This document shows positions 26,951-37,247 of a stretch of DNA of 64,000 bases, piece after piece (within the stretch, counting starts at the first letter, position 1; each line of letters starts with the position of its first letter). A program made the translations under genes and the position numbers. The notes under the pieces are model-generated. The model worked only from the letters and a program-made list of their open reading frames with translations. It was not told where the DNA came from and searched no databases. The DNA comes from Leptospira fluminis. GTDB taxonomy: Bacteria; Spirochaetota; Leptospiria; Leptospirales; Leptospiraceae. The DNA lies in NCBI RefSeq assembly GCF_004771275.1, contig NZ_RQEV01000007.1, positions 1-64,000 of the forward strand, read 5' to 3'.

Positions 26951-27679
26951 TTGGACCGCAAAAATAAGATATTGACTATAATGACTTTCCTATTGTCGAT
27001 CGGATCTTCGGCAATGGAAGCGGCGGACGAAGTAGCTGTCGTTCTGTTCGTTACAGGCGAGGCGTCTTATTCCCAACACGGAAAAAAAGGAAAAGTTTCG
27101 AAGCATCTCGTTTTGGGCAAAGAGGATACGTTGGACACATCGAACGGAAGGGTGGATCTTCAGGTAGGTTCCAGCGCCGTGATCCGTGTGGCCCCTTTCA
27201 GTAAAATTAAGATTTCCGAATTATCTTCGACCTCTAAGGACAATTCCTCCACGGTGGAATTGGTTTCCGGAAAGATATTCGCGAAAGTGGATAAGAGCCC
27301 CCGCAAAGAGAATTTTACCGTGACTTCCGCCTCGTACACTGCCGGGGTCCGCGGAACGCAATTCGTAATCAGCGAAGAGCCGAAAGGGAATAACCCCCAG
27401 GCTCACGAACACTCGGATATTCCCGACGGGATTTTTGTCAAAGAGGGGGAGGTCGGAGTTTTCTCTTCCGGAGGCGGAGATTTTTCCCTGAATGCGAACG
27501 AACAAGCGGTCCAGTCGCAGGAAGGACTTTTGAAGCAACCCTTGGCGGAGTTCATGAAGGAAAAAATGAGAGTCATGGACCAGTTCAGAAGATTGAGCGA
27601 TGAAAATTACCAACTCTTAAAGGAACAGAAATTGAAAAACCAGCAATTGCTGGAATCCACAAAGTCGGGGATCAAATAG
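26951..27679 (+). CDS. Exported FecR-domain protein
   Basis: A 242-residue protein with a signal peptide (residues 1-24, ending SAMEAA) and a FecR domain (about 30-190): GRVDLQVGSSAVIRVAP, TVELVSGKIFAKV and the VRGTQFVISE motif. The end (about 200-240) is a charged coiled coil. Without a membrane helix or a sigma factor partner it is probably periplasmic and not a classical anti-sigma protein. The start is TTG at 26951 behind GAGAGG; the ATG at 26981 would shorten the signal peptide. Its end overlaps the MazF remnant on the other strand by eight bases. Confidence 0.8.
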   Translation: MDRKNKILTIMTFLLSIGSSAMEAADEVAVVLFVTGEASYSQHGKKGKVSKHLVLGKEDTLDTSNGRVDLQVGSSAVIRVAPFSKIKISELSSTSKDNSSTVELVSGKIFAKVDKSPRKENFTVTSASYTAGVRGTQFVISEEPKGNNPQAHEHSDIPDGIFVKEGEVGVFSSGGGDFSLNANEQAVQSQEGLLKQPLAEFMKEKMRVMDQFRRLSDENYQLLKEQKLKNQQLLESTKSGIK

Positions 27680-27821
27680 CTACCAACATTTCCTGGAGGA
27701 TCTGTTTGATCTTGTGAATCGTTTTGGATTCGATTTTACCGAGTTTCTTGGTTAAGCGGAACTGGTCCACGGTGCAAATTTGATCCAAAACCACCCAGCC
27801 CTCTCTCGGTTTAGATTCCAT
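27672..27821 (-). pseudogene. MazF/PemK toxin remnant (C-terminal 49 residues)
   Basis: From an ATG at 27821 the minus strand reads 49 codons that match the C-terminal half of MazF/PemK/ChpK mRNA interferases: GWVVLDQICTVDQFRL then KKLGKIESKTIHKIKQILQ. The N-terminal half of the toxin, with its catalytic Arg, is missing; upstream the similarity stops and GC-rich palindromic DNA begins. No antitoxin gene is seen. It is most likely a decayed toxin-antitoxin locus, cut by a deletion or by insertion of the repeat-like DNA. Confidence 0.72.
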
Positions 27822-27849
27822 GTCCTGAAACTCGGCTTTCGGGAATAAA

Positions 27850-28022
27850 ATTTAGGGAAGTCGGCGGATTTTTTGCCTTGGATAGCGACAGCGATATATA
27901 GGGTGCGAAGCAGTCCCAGCCTTAGAAAGACGGAAGCCGCTCCGGAAAGTCGAAACCCGCTGGGACCGGAGCGAAAGCGGAGCCCGGAATAGCGCGGTCC
28001 CGCAGGAGCGGGAGTCGCCCTT
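27850..28022. repeat. GC-rich palindromic intergenic element
   Basis: This gene-free stretch is rich in short inverted repeats: CCCAGC (27917-27922) with GCTGGG (27959-27964), GGTCCCGC with GCGGGA near 27991-28013, and GCTCCGG with CCGGAGC (27932-27974). Its composition (many GAGCG/CGCTC-like and GGAGCG words) differs from the coding DNA around it. It resembles the dispersed palindromic repeats found between genes in Leptospira, but only one copy is in the window, so repeat status is inferred. Confidence 0.4.
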
Positions 28023-28039
28023 CTTTTTTGCTTGCCTAA

Positions 28040-28062
28040 ATCAAGATATCTTGATATCAAGA
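28040..28062. promoter_or_regulatory. SahR-type operator of the SAM-cycle operon
   Basis: Two overlapping perfect palindromes: ATCAAGATATCTTGAT (28040-28055) and TCTTGATATCAAGA (28049-28062). They sit directly upstream of the GTG start of an ArsR-type regulator fused to a methyltransferase domain, in the place expected for autoregulation. SahR regulators, which respond to S-adenosylhomocysteine, bind such AT-rich ATATC-containing palindromes in other bacteria. Two registers eight bases apart could bind two dimers. Confidence 0.7.
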
Positions 28063-28066
28063 AAAA

Positions 28067-29092
28067 GTGGCGAAAACGGGAGAAATTCTGGATTTCCAGC
28101 AAGCTGCTGGGGCCAAAACCGAAATTAGAACCAAGGAAGAGGCGCTTTCCTCAAAACATGTTCTAGCCGCTTTGAAAGCGGTTTCCGATGAAACTCGGAT
28201 TCGGATCTTACTCGTTCTGTCGATTGCACCTTTGAATGTCCAGGAAGTGACGGAAGTTCTTTCGATGGGACAATCTAGGATTTCGAGACACCTGAAAATC
28301 CTCCTGGATGCCGGATTCCTGGATTCGCAGAGGGAAGGTTCTTGGGTGTATTACAAGGTCAAAGACGACGGAGTCGCACAGCATTTTCCCGCCGAGATTT
28401 TTTCGGTGATCGGACGCTACGAAAAACAACTGACTCACTCCGTACAAGACGCGGAAAAAGCGAAAGAGATTCTGAAACAGCGCGGCCTAAAGACCGCACG
28501 CTATTTCGATTTTGTCGCGAAAAATTGGGAAACCCTCCAAAGGGACGTCTTGGACCCGGTTTTGTATAGAAAGAAAATATTGCAACTTCTACCGGACTCT
28601 TTGGGTCGGACTTTGGATATGGGTTGCGGTCCGGGGGGGCTGATTCCGTATCTTCTGACCAAGAGTCGCGAGATCGTAGGGATCGATTCTTCGGAAAGTA
28701 TGATTCGGGAAGCGGGCGATTCTTTTTTAAATAATCCTAATGTTCGTTTCATCGCCTCCGATCTCGAACTGTTGCCTTCGGAGTTGGATTCGTCCGCAGA
28801 TGCCGCAGTCGCATCGATGGTTTTACACCATATTTCGAATCCTCCCAAAGCGATGAAAGAAATCCACAGAGCCCTGAAAGAGGACGGAACGTTCATCATC
28901 GTGGATCTGAAAAAGCACACTCAGGAATTTATGAGGGATAGTTTTGCGGATTTGTGGCTCGGATTCGAACCGGAACTCGTATCCGAATGGCTGGAAAATT
29001 CGGGCTTCGGAATAGATTCCATAGAAGAGATAGAAACTCAGAAATACTTCAAAGTATTGATCATAAAAGCTAAGAAAAAAGGAGGACTATAA
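28067..29092 (+). CDS. sahR: ArsR-family regulator with SAM-methyltransferase domain (SahR-like)
   Basis: A 341-residue fusion. Residues 25-100 are an ArsR/SmtB winged helix ([16 protein letters not shown], recognition helix [13 protein letters not shown]). Residues about 145-335 are a Rossmann methyltransferase-like domain with motif [10 protein letters not shown] (about 184-192). SahR proteins of this build bind S-adenosylhomocysteine and repress methionine-cycle genes. Here it is the first gene of an operon with ahcY and metH, and a strong palindrome overlaps its promoter. The start is the GTG at 28067, as no later start keeps the DNA-binding domain intact. Its stop overlaps the ahcY ATG by one base. 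Confidence 0.85.
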   Translation: MAKTGEILDFQQAAGAKTEIRTKEEALSSKHVLAALKAVSDETRIRILLVLSIAPLNVQEVTEVLSMGQSRISRHLKILLDAGFLDSQREGSWVYYKVKDDGVAQHFPAEIFSVIGRYEKQLTHSVQDAEKAKEILKQRGLKTARYFDFVAKNWETLQRDVLDPVLYRKKILQLLPDSLGRTLDMGCGPGGLIPYLLTKSREIVGIDSSESMIREAGDSFLNNPNVRFIASDLELLPSELDSSADAAVASMVLHHISNPPKAMKEIHRALKEDGTFIIVDLKKHTQEFMRDSFADLWLGFEPELVSEWLENSGFGIDSIEEIETQKYFKVLIIKAKKKGGL

Positions 29093-30405
29093 TGTCCACT
29101 GCTGCGCAAGAAAAAGGTTTAAACTATAAGGTTAAAGATATCTCCCTCGCCGATTGGGGGCGTCAGGAAATAATTTTAGCGGAAAAAGAAATGCCCGGAT
29201 TAATGGCTATTCGTCAGGAATATAAAGGCAAGCAACCTCTGAAAGGAGCAAGAATCGCGGGATCTCTCCACATGACGATCCAGACCGCCGTGCTCATCGA
29301 AACTTTGACCGAGTTGGGAGCGGAAGTAAGATGGTCCTCCTGTAATATTTTCTCCACTCAGGATCATGCGGCCGCCGCCATTGCGAAGACAGGCGTACCC
29401 GTATTCGCTTGGAAAGGCGAAACCGAAGAGGAATATTGGTGGTGTGTGGAACAAACCCTTTTCTTCGAAGGCGGTAAAGGGCCGAACATGATTCTCGACG
29501 ACGGCGGGGATTTGACCATGTACATACACGAGAAATATCCGAAGCTTCTGGAAGAGATCAAAGGGGTTTCGGAAGAGACCACTACGGGTGTGAAGGGGCT
29601 GGAAAAACTCCTGAAAAAAGGCGAACTCAAAATTCCCGCGATCAACGTGAACGATTCGGTGACCAAATCCAAATTCGACAATCTTTACGGATGCCGTGAA
29701 TCTCTCGCGGACGGAATTAAGAGAGCTACCGACGTAATGCTCGCAGGTAAAGTGGCGCTGGTTTGCGGATACGGCGACGTAGGCAAAGGATCTGCCGCGT
29801 CCTTACGTAATTTCGGAGCCCGCGTCATCGTTACCGAAATCGATCCCATTTGCGCGCTGCAGGCCGTCATGGAAGGATATCAGGTTTTACGTGTGGAAGA
29901 CGTGATCGAAACTGTGGACATCGTGGTGACTGCGACCGGCAACGACGATATCATCAGCCTCGAAAGTATGAAAGCCATGAAGGACGGCGCGATCCTTTGT
30001 AATATCGGACACTTCGATACGGAGATCCAGATGTCCCGCTTGAACTCCGAAAAAGGGGTCACGAAACTCGAGATCAAACCGCAGGTGGACAAATACACGT
30101 TCCCGGACGGCAAATCGATCATCGTTTTGGCGGAAGGTCGTTTAGTGAATCTAGGTTGCGCGACAGGTCACCCTTCCTTTGTGATGTCCTGCTCGTTTAC
30201 GAACCAAGTGCTCGCTCAAATCGAACTCTGGAACAACAAATACGAGATCGGAGTCTATCGTCTTCCCAAGAAGTTGGACGAAAAAGTCGCGGCTTTGCAT
30301 CTGGAACAGCTCGGCGTACGTCTTACGAAATTGAACGCGAAACAAGCGGAGTATATCGGCGTTTCCATCGAAGGCCCGTATAAGCCCGAGCATTATCGCT
30401 ACTAA
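29092..30405 (+). CDS. ahcY: Adenosylhomocysteinase
   Basis: Splits S-adenosylhomocysteine into adenosine and homocysteine, using bound NAD, and so removes the product that inhibits methyltransferases. 437 residues, full length. Signatures are [16 protein letters not shown] (about 83-98), the catalytic Lys in [13 protein letters not shown] (about 189-197) and the NAD site [13 protein letters not shown] (about 223-235), ending in the family [17 protein letters not shown] lies ten bases before the ATG. It sits between the SahR-like regulator and the ferredoxin and metH genes, so its homocysteine product passes to MetH. Confidence 0.98.
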   Translation: MSTAAQEKGLNYKVKDISLADWGRQEIILAEKEMPGLMAIRQEYKGKQPLKGARIAGSLHMTIQTAVLIETLTELGAEVRWSSCNIFSTQDHAAAAIAKTGVPVFAWKGETEEEYWWCVEQTLFFEGGKGPNMILDDGGDLTMYIHEKYPKLLEEIKGVSEETTTGVKGLEKLLKKGELKIPAINVNDSVTKSKFDNLYGCRESLADGIKRATDVMLAGKVALVCGYGDVGKGSAASLRNFGARVIVTEIDPICALQAVMEGYQVLRVEDVIETVDIVVTATGNDDIISLESMKAMKDGAILCNIGHFDTEIQMSRLNSEKGVTKLEIKPQVDKYTFPDGKSIIVLAEGRLVNLGCATGHPSFVMSCSFTNQVLAQIELWNNKYEIGVYRLPKKLDEKVAALHLEQLGVRLTKLNAKQAEYIGVSIEGPYKPEHYRY

Positions 30406-30430
30406 ACGGATTCCGAAGGAGGGGTAAACC

Positions 30431-30730
30431 TTGGCATACGTAGTGACCGAGCCTTGTAGAGGCTGTAAGTATACCTATTGTGCCGCGGTTTGCCCCGTGG
30501 AAGCTTTTCGGGAAGGAGAGGATTTCGTCCTGATCGATCCCGAGGTTTGTATCGATTGCAACGCGTGCCGGAAGGAATGTCCGGCAGACGCGATTTTTCC
30601 CGAAGACGAAGTTCCTACGGTTTGGAAAGACTGGATCCGCAAAAACGACTTGGAATCGAAGACGTTGCCTATGATCCGGGATTTAAAGCAACCGTTGCTG
30701 AAAGAACCCTGCAATATTAATTCATTATGA
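30431..30730 (+). CDS. fdxA: 7Fe-type ferredoxin (FdxA-like)
   Basis: A 99-residue electron carrier with two cluster motifs: [15 protein letters not shown] (about 9-23) and [12 protein letters not shown] (about 41-52), the spacing of 3Fe-4S/4Fe-4S ferredoxins of the FdxA group, followed by the usual AIFPEDEVP. The start is TTG at 30431 with GAAGGAGG upstream. It lies between ahcY and metH and its stop overlaps the metH ATG (ATGA). A role as electron donor for reductive reactivation of MetH cobalamin is suggested by this position but is an inference. Confidence 0.88.
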   Translation: MAYVVTEPCRGCKYTYCAAVCPVEAFREGEDFVLIDPEVCIDCNACRKECPADAIFPEDEVPTVWKDWIRKNDLESKTLPMIRDLKQPLLKEPCNINSL

Positions 30731-33700
30731 AAAATAGATTTTCCTTATACACGAATCCGAGCTCCCAAGAACTGATTTCCCGACTTAAAGACCGTATTCT
30801 CGTTTTGGACGGTGCGATGGGCACCATGATTCAAAGGTATAACCTTACGGAAGCCGATTACCGCGGGGAACGCTTTGCGGATCATTCCTTTTCCTTAAAG
30901 GGAAACAACGATCTTCTGGTCCTTACCAGACCGGAAATCATCGAGGAGATCCACCTGAAATTCCTCGAAGCGGGCGCGAATATCGTCGAGACGAATACCT
31001 TTAACGCGAACAATATCTCTCAGGCGGACTACCAGACCGAGACGCTCGTGGACGAGATCAATCGTGCGGCGGTAAGGATCGCGAAATCCGCCATTCGGAA
31101 GTTCAAGGAAAAGAATCCTTCCCGTCCGGTGTTTCTAGCGGGAGCATTCGGTCCTACGAACAAGACTTTATCCCTGTCGCCGGACGTGAACAATCCCGCG
31201 TTTAGAGCGGTCACGTTCGACGAACTCGTGGAAACTTTCTACGAACAAGTGAGGGCTTTGGTGGAGGAAGGAGTCGATATTCTCCTTCCGGAAACGAACA
31301 TAGATACTCTGAACCTAAAGGCGGCCATTTTTGCCATCGAAAACGTCTTCGAAGATCTGAAGGTTCGTCTTCCGGTTTCCTTGTCCGTTACGATTACGGA
31401 CGCTTCGGGAAGGACTCTTTCCGGCCAAACCATAGAAGCTTTTTACAATTCCATCCGTCACGCAAACCCCCTTTCCGTGGGGATCAATTGCGCGTTAGGC
31501 GCCTCCGAAATGCGACCTTATATAGAGGAATTATCCAAAATCTCCGATTGTTTCATCAGTTGTTATCCGAACGCAGGATTGCCGAACGCATTCGGGGGTT
31601 ACGATCAGACTCCCGAAGAATTCGGAGGCTTTATCGGGGAATTTGCGGCATCAGGTTGGTTGAATATCGCGGGCGGTTGTTGCGGTACCACTCCGGAGCA
31701 CATAGCCGCCGCGGCCGCCGCAGTTCAGGATTGCGGTCCCAGAAAAATTCCGGAAATACGGGACTTCACCCGGCTTTCCGGCTTGGAACCTTTAAATCTG
31801 ACTCAGGATAAGGGTTTTATTATGGTGGGGGAAAGGACGAACGTAACCGGATCCCCGAAATTCAAGAAGCTGATTCTGGAAGGAAACTTCGAGGAAGCGG
31901 TAGCGGTTGCTCTCCAACAGGTGGAAGCAGGTGCCAATATCATAGACATCAATTTCGACGAAGCCCTTTTGGACGGCGAAGCGTCCATGAGAGAATTCCT
32001 GAACTTGATCGCCGTCGAACCGGATATCGCGAAAGTTCCGTTTATGATCGACAGTTCGAAGTGGTCGGTTCTAGAAGCAGGCTTGAAATGCATCCAGGGA
32101 AAACCGATCGTAAACTCGATCTCTTTGAAAGAAGGCGAGGAAAAATTCCTGGCCCAAGCTCGATTAGTGAAAAGGTACGGAGCCGCGGTCATCGTTATGG
32201 CCTTCGACGAACAAGGCCAGGCTGCGAGTAAAGAGGACAAGGTTAGGATCTGCTTCCGGGCCTTCCAATTGCTGACGGAAAAGGCGGATTTTACCGCATC
32301 CGATATCATCTTTGATCCGAATATTCTGACAGTCGGAACGGGGATCGAGGAGCATAATAATTATGCCTTGGATTTCATAGAGGCGGTCCGCGAGATTAAA
32401 GCTCAGTGTCCCGGCGCGAAAATCAGCGGAGGCTTGAGTAATATCTCCTTTTCGTTCCGCGGAAACAATCCGGTCAGAGAAGCGATGCATGCCGCGTTCT
32501 TGTATCATGCGATCCGGGCCGGGATGGATATGGCCATCGTAAACGCCGGGATGCTGGCGGTTTACGAGGAGATTCCCAAGGAACTTCTGACTCTAGTCGA
32601 AGACGTTCTTTTGAATCGCCGCCCCGATGCGACCGAAAGATTGATCGATTTTGCGGAAACCGTGAAGGCCGGCGAAAAAGCGGACAAGAAAGAGGACGCG
32701 TGGAGATCCGGCTCGGTGGAACAAAGGCTCGAACACGCGCTCGTCAAAGGAATCGTAGAATACATAGAGCAGGATACCGAGGAAGCACGGGTGAAATACG
32801 AATCCCCTCTACAAGTGATAGAGGGTCCTATGATGGACGGGATGCGGGTCGTTGGAGATCTGTTCGGTTCCGGAAAAATGTTTCTTCCCCAGGTGGTCAA
32901 AAGCGCCCGAGTGATGAAGAAGGCCGTCGCTTATCTTTTACCGTTCATGGAAGAGGAAAATAGAAAGCGGGAACAAGCGTCGCAGAAACCCAAGTTCCTC
33001 ATCGCGACCGTAAAGGGAGATGTGCACGATATCGGAAAGAATATCGTCTCCGTCGTGTTGGCCTGCAACAATTACGAAGTGATCGATTTGGGAGTGATGG
33101 TTCCTTGCGAGAAGATCCTCGAGGAAGCGAAAGCACATCGCGCGGACATCGTCGGTCTTTCCGGTTTGATCACTCCTTCCCTGGACGAAATGGTACATGT
33201 CGCTTCCGAAATGGAGAGGCTGGGTTTTCGGGTGCCCCTGTTGATCGGCGGAGCTACGACTAGTTCCGCACATACTGCGGTAAAGATCGCGGAGAAGTAC
33301 GCCAACCCGGTCGTGCACGTGATCGATGCCTCCCGTGTAGTAAACGTCGTCGGCAAACTGCTGAATCCTTCCTTGAAGGAGGAATACGTAAAGCAGATCC
33401 GCGAGGACCAAAAGGCGCAAAGGGAAATCTATTTCGGAACGAGGAGCGAACGGAAACTCGTGTCTATCGAATCCGCAAGGGAGAATCGTCTCAAGACCGA
33501 TTGGCAAACTTCGGAGATACGAAAACCGAATATGACAGGAATCAAAGTCTTTGACGGAAGCGTTTCGTTGGAAGACCTGGTTCCGTACATTGATTGGTCC
33601 CCTTTCTTTCAGGCTTGGGAATTAAAAGGAAGATTTCCTTCCATATTGGAAAGCGAGACTTACGGAAAACAAGCGCGCGAATTGTATGCGGATGCGCAGA

Positions 33701-34464
33701 GACTTTTGGACGATATCGTAAAGAATAAGCGCTATCAGGCAAAAGGGGTGATCGGTATCTTCCCCGCGAACAGTGTAGGGGACGATATAGAAGTCTACGA
33801 AGATGAGACTGGGACGAAACTTCTAACCGTCTTTCATACCTTACGCCAGCAGATTTCCAAGGACGGCAAGGATGAGCCTAATTATTGCTTATCCGATTTT
33901 ATCGCTCCCAAGAACTCGGGAAAAATCGATTATATCGGCGGCTTTGCGGTGACTGCGGGTCACGGCGTGGAGGAATTCGCCAGATCTTTCGACGAGAAAC
34001 TGGACGATTATAGTTCCATCATGGCCAAGGCGTTAGGGGATAGATTGGCGGAAGCTTTTGCCGAATACATGCACTTAAAGGTTCGCAAGGAATTCTGGGG
34101 TTACGCTTCGGAGGAGAATCTACCTTTGGAGGATCTGATTCGAGAGAAATACAGAGGAATCCGCCCGGCGGCGGGATATCCCGCGAGCCCGGATCATACC
34201 GAAAAACGCACGCTTTTCGATCTATTGCAGGCCGAAAAGAATACCGGCATCCGTTTGACGGAGCATTTCGCGATGTGGCCGGCCAGCTCGGTTAGCGGAC
34301 TCTATTTTGCCCACCCGGAATCTAAATATTTCGCCGTGGCAAAGATCGATCGGGATCAGATCGAAGAGTATGCGAAGCGTAAGAACAAATCGGTGCAGGA
34401 GATCGAAAAATGGCTTTCTCCCAACCTTTCTTACGATCCCAAAGAGCCGGTTCCGACAGTCTAA
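30727..34464 (+). CDS. metH: Cobalamin-dependent methionine synthase
   Basis: Transfers a methyl group from 5-methyltetrahydrofolate through cobalamin to homocysteine. 1245 residues with all four modules: homocysteine/zinc domain (about 10-340, zinc Cys in NCALGA and [10 protein letters not shown]), pterin domain (about 355-620, [12 protein letters not shown]), cobalamin domain with ligand His in DVHDIGKN (about 762-769), and the AdoMet activation domain (about 900-1230, ending [12 protein letters not shown]). Translation is coupled to the ferredoxin gene by ATGA. The complete activation domain means it needs an electron donor, which the ferredoxin may be. No riboswitch was seen upstream. Confidence 0.98.
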   Translation: MKNRFSLYTNPSSQELISRLKDRILVLDGAMGTMIQRYNLTEADYRGERFADHSFSLKGNNDLLVLTRPEIIEEIHLKFLEAGANIVETNTFNANNISQADYQTETLVDEINRAAVRIAKSAIRKFKEKNPSRPVFLAGAFGPTNKTLSLSPDVNNPAFRAVTFDELVETFYEQVRALVEEGVDILLPETNIDTLNLKAAIFAIENVFEDLKVRLPVSLSVTITDASGRTLSGQTIEAFYNSIRHANPLSVGINCALGASEMRPYIEELSKISDCFISCYPNAGLPNAFGGYDQTPEEFGGFIGEFAASGWLNIAGGCCGTTPEHIAAAAAAVQDCGPRKIPEIRDFTRLSGLEPLNLTQDKGFIMVGERTNVTGSPKFKKLILEGNFEEAVAVALQQVEAGANIIDINFDEALLDGEASMREFLNLIAVEPDIAKVPFMIDSSKWSVLEAGLKCIQGKPIVNSISLKEGEEKFLAQARLVKRYGAAVIVMAFDEQGQAASKEDKVRICFRAFQLLTEKADFTASDIIFDPNILTVGTGIEEHNNYALDFIEAVREIKAQCPGAKISGGLSNISFSFRGNNPVREAMHAAFLYHAIRAGMDMAIVNAGMLAVYEEIPKELLTLVEDVLLNRRPDATERLIDFAETVKAGEKADKKEDAWRSGSVEQRLEHALVKGIVEYIEQDTEEARVKYESPLQVIEGPMMDGMRVVGDLFGSGKMFLPQVVKSARVMKKAVAYLLPFMEEENRKREQASQKPKFLIATVKGDVHDIGKNIVSVVLACNNYEVIDLGVMVPCEKILEEAKAHRADIVGLSGLITPSLDEMVHVASEMERLGFRVPLLIGGATTSSAHTAVKIAEKYANPVVHVIDASRVVNVVGKLLNPSLKEEYVKQIREDQKAQREIYFGTRSERKLVSIESARENRLKTDWQTSEIRKPNMTGIKVFDGSVSLEDLVPYIDWSPFFQAWELKGRFPSILESETYGKQARELYADAQRLLDDIVKNKRYQAKGVIGIFPANSVGDDIEVYEDETGTKLLTVFHTLRQQISKDGKDEPNYCLSDFIAPKNSGKIDYIGGFAVTAGHGVEEFARSFDEKLDDYSSIMAKALGDRLAEAFAEYMHLKVRKEFWGYASEENLPLEDLIREKYRGIRPAAGYPASPDHTEKRTLFDLLQAEKNTGIRLTEHFAMWPASSVSGLYFAHPESKYFAVAKIDRDQIEEYAKRKNKSVQEIEKWLSPNLSYDPKEPVPTV

Positions 34465-34477
34465 AAAAAGAGGGCCC

Positions 34478-34798
34478 ATGAAGTCGGAACTTTCTACAAA
34501 AAACGGATTAGAACCGTCGGATCACGTCGAGTTTCGGGAAGTCTGCGAACCGGGTTCCGAGTTTTCCTTTCACCCTTGGCTTGCCTCCGAAATTCGCAAG
34601 CGGCTCGGTGATGTCGGAGCTAGCCTGCGGGTTCAGGAATATTCCTGTGAAGATTCCTCCTGTCCCGTCAACGAAACCTGGATAGAAGTCTATGATCCGG
34701 ACCTTCGTCGGCATCTGAAGACGATTCGGTTTTCGCGAAAGAAAGATCTGATCAACAAGTTGGATGTATCCCTTTCTTTCAAAAAGCAGGGAATCTAA
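34478..34798 (+). CDS. Small protein of unknown function after metH
   Basis: A 106-residue soluble protein that begins 13 bases after metH with a good ribosome binding site (AAAGAGGG). It is rich in charged residues and has Cys in EVCEPG and SCEDSSCPVNETW. I do not recognise the family. The distance to metH and the common strand suggest that it is the last gene of the SAM-cycle operon. The paired Cys could bind a metal or form a disulfide; nothing more can be said. Confidence 0.65.
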   Translation: MKSELSTKNGLEPSDHVEFREVCEPGSEFSFHPWLASEIRKRLGDVGASLRVQEYSCEDSSCPVNETWIEVYDPDLRRHLKTIRFSRKKDLINKLDVSLSFKKQGI

Positions 34799-34812
34799 AC
34801 GGGAAAGAAGGC

Positions 34813-35829
34813 CTATTTAGGAAGGTTCGGGGAACTTTCCGAAAAGCTGTATTTCACTCCCAATTGTCCTTGTATTTCCGGAGTCAGCACACCGTCGGTA
34901 GTGGGAAACGGCTGGTGTAGAGGGACCCGCACGAGTCCCTCGAATCTAAGGTTTCTTGTCGCAATGGAAAATCCGGGGTTCACATAATATTCATAACCTT
35001 GGTGCCAGCCCTTGAAAGGCATGGGTGTCTCCACCGAAAGCAGGGTTCTATCGTTGAAACGTTTGATTCCGGAGAATTGGAGGAAGAAATCCATGTGATT
35101 TTGACTGGTGCTTCCGGAAAGTAAGGAATAACTGATTCCGATCGACGACTTTGCGGATTCCGGGACCGCGAGCCCGGCGCTGTTCCCCGCCATTCTCATT
35201 CCCAAACCGAATTGGATTCCCGCATTTCCCGCCGCGTATCCGACGGATACGTTCCCCGCCTGGTTGTCCAACCCGCGCGAGATATTCTGATTTCCGCCCG
35301 GAATCGGTGTGGATTGGCTCCGGATGTCCGTCAAGGAATCGAAGGTCCGACGTTCCGTGGAAGTTCCTACGTACGCTTCCCCATTTCCGGCCTTGGGCGT
35401 AGAACTAGATAAGGCCATTACGAAAACTTCCTCTTTTCCAAGGGACGGATAGAGCGAAAAGAATTCCCTTCTGCCTCGGACCATCCGCGGAGGTCTCGGG
35501 AGAACGGTGTCCATCCCGGGGATCGATTTCCAGGATTCGTTTTCGGACGGGATCAGGTCGTGCAGAAGTTTCACTTCGAACGGACTTTTAAACGTAAGAG
35601 AGGAAAAGAAGACGGTTGGTTTTTCTTTGGGTTCTTCCACCGCGGTTCCGAGCTTTGCCTTCTCCGTCGGCTCCTGTCCGGAAGGAAAGATGCCGAAGGA
35701 GTCCCAGAGGAAGTTGGAGTTGTTTTCGGCGTATAGGAAACTCAATCCGAAACAGAAAGAAAGGAAGAATACGGATGCGGGTCGTAATAAAGAAGGAGCG
35801 AATTTCTTTTTTCGAATCTTACTTCCCAT
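34813..35829 (-). CDS. Putative outer-membrane protein
   Basis: A 338-residue exported protein: basic n-region and hydrophobic core (about residues 15-34, ending YAE), a Pro- and Ser-rich middle part, then alternating beta-strands in the last 150 residues (for example NVSVGYAAGNAGIQFGLGM and YYVNPGFSIATRNLRFEGLV), which suggests a barrel. The true C terminus does not end in an aromatic residue, but VKYSF lies ten residues before it. I do not recognise the family. It is a single gene between the SAM-cycle operon and phosphofructokinase. Confidence 0.6.
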   Translation of the reverse strand: MGSKIRKKKFAPSLLRPASVFFLSFCFGLSFLYAENNSNFLWDSFGIFPSGQEPTEKAKLGTAVEEPKEKPTVFFSSLTFKSPFEVKLLHDLIPSENESWKSIPGMDTVLPRPPRMVRGRREFFSLYPSLGKEEVFVMALSSSTPKAGNGEAYVGTSTERRTFDSLTDIRSQSTPIPGGNQNISRGLDNQAGNVSVGYAAGNAGIQFGLGMRMAGNSAGLAVPESAKSSIGISYSLLSGSTSQNHMDFFLQFSGIKRFNDRTLLSVETPMPFKGWHQGYEYYVNPGFSIATRNLRFEGLVRVPLHQPFPTTDGVLTPEIQGQLGVKYSFSESSPNLPK

Positions 35830-35948
35830 TTACGTGCTCTATTTAAGATATATGACGAAGGAATCCCTCCTGCCAATGAAAAATCGGACCTCTACGTCGA
35901 AAAAACGGAACGCTCTCATGCATTTATATTACAAAGGAGTTAAAACGG

Positions 35949-37247
35949 ATGAAAACGAAAATTAAGAGTTTCGGTGAATGCAAAATTCCTAGTCCGGCAG
36001 GTTACGAATACTATACTCCAGAGGAAGCCAAATCCATTTTCCGGACCGTTTTCGAAGACCAGGAAGATTGGACGAGATATGTCGGATCCGAAGTGGATTT
36101 TTTCGAGCAGGCAGGGCCCAGGGAAAAAATTTATTTCGATCCGAGGAATGTGACCGCCGGGATCGTGACCTGCGGCGGTCTCTGTCCGGGCATCAACGAC
36201 GTGATTCGAGGAGTCGTGATGGAACTGACCTATAGGTACGGCGTTACCCGCATTTTGGGTTTTCCTTACGGTTATCAGGGCTTGGTAAAAAAATACGGAA
36301 CTCGTCCGGTCGAACTGACTCCGGAAAACGTCGCCCATATCGGTGCGGACGGCGGAACCATTCTGGCTTCCTCCCGCGGAAATCAGACGGCCGAGGATAT
36401 GGTCGATACTCTGGCTTTGTACGGAGTCAAAATCCTGTTCTGTATCGGAGGAGACGGAACCTTAAGAGGGGTAAAAACGATCGTCCGTGAGATCGAAAAG
36501 AGGAGAGAGGAAATTTCCGTGATCGGAATTCCGAAGACCATCGATAACGACATCAATTACGTGCAAAAGACGTTCGGCTTTTCCACCGCATTTTCGAAAG
36601 CGATGGAAGCCGTGGAGTGTGCGCATGTGGAAGCCAAAGGCGCTCCGAACGGAATCGGTGTGGTGAAGTTGATGGGTAGACATTCCGGTTTCATCGCAGT
36701 AAACGCGGCCCTAGCTTCCCAAAACGTGAATTACTGCCTTATCCCTGAAGTGGATTTCGATTTGGAAGGCGAGGGTGCTTTCCTAAACGTATTAAAGGAT
36801 CGTATCCTAAAAAGAAAGCACGCAGTCATTATCGTCGCGGAGGGGGCCGGACAGAAGTTTTTCGGAAAAAACGAGGAAAGAGACGCTTCCGGAAATCTGA
36901 AACTGGGGGATATTGGAGTGTTTTTGAAGGAAAAGATCATAGAGTTCTTCAAGAGAGAACACATAGACACCAATGTGAAGTATATCGATCCCAGTTATAT
37001 CATACGTTCGATTCCCGCAAATCCGGAAGATTCGATTTTTTGCGGCTTCCTTGCCCAGAATGCCGTTCACGCGGGTATGGCGGGAAAAACGGATATGGTC
37101 ATCGGAATTTGGAATAACGTATTCACTCACTTGCCGATCGATCTCGCGATTCAGGAAAGGAAAGTGCTCCAGCCTACGAAGAGCACTTTGTGGCGGACTC
37201 TTTTGGCCTCGACAGGCCAGCCCGCAAGAATGACCGCCAGATCCTAA
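35949..37247 (+). CDS. pfkA: 6-phosphofructokinase
   Basis: Glycolytic phosphofructokinase, 432 residues, of the long clade found in spirochaetes, plants and trypanosomes. Key sites are [15 protein letters not shown] (about 75-89), the nucleotide loop GGDGT (about 163-167) and the catalytic PKTIDND (about 194-200). GGDGT, with Gly rather than Asp at the fourth place, points to ATP rather than pyrophosphate as donor; the Lys in PKTIDND occurs in both types of this clade. A weak TAAAACGGATG start context is used. It is convergent with the GAF-SpoIIE gene with a four-base overlap. Confidence 0.88.
   Translation: MKTKIKSFGECKIPSPAGYEYYTPEEAKSIFRTVFEDQEDWTRYVGSEVDFFEQAGPREKIYFDPRNVTAGIVTCGGLCPGINDVIRGVVMELTYRYGVTRILGFPYGYQGLVKKYGTRPVELTPENVAHIGADGGTILASSRGNQTAEDMVDTLALYGVKILFCIGGDGTLRGVKTIVREIEKRREEISVIGIPKTIDNDINYVQKTFGFSTAFSKAMEAVECAHVEAKGAPNGIGVVKLMGRHSGFIAVNAALASQNVNYCLIPEVDFDLEGEGAFLNVLKDRILKRKHAVIIVAEGAGQKFFGKNEERDASGNLKLGDIGVFLKEKIIEFFKREHIDTNVKYIDPSYIIRSIPANPEDSIFCGFLAQNAVHAGMAGKTDMVIGIWNNVFTHLPIDLAIQERKVLQPTKSTLWRTLLASTGQPARMTARS

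Noticed and set aside
30406..30430. Riboswitch or regulatory hairpin before the ferredoxin and metH genes
   Set aside because: Only 25 bases with a ribosome binding site lie between ahcY and the ferredoxin, so control must act at the operon head.
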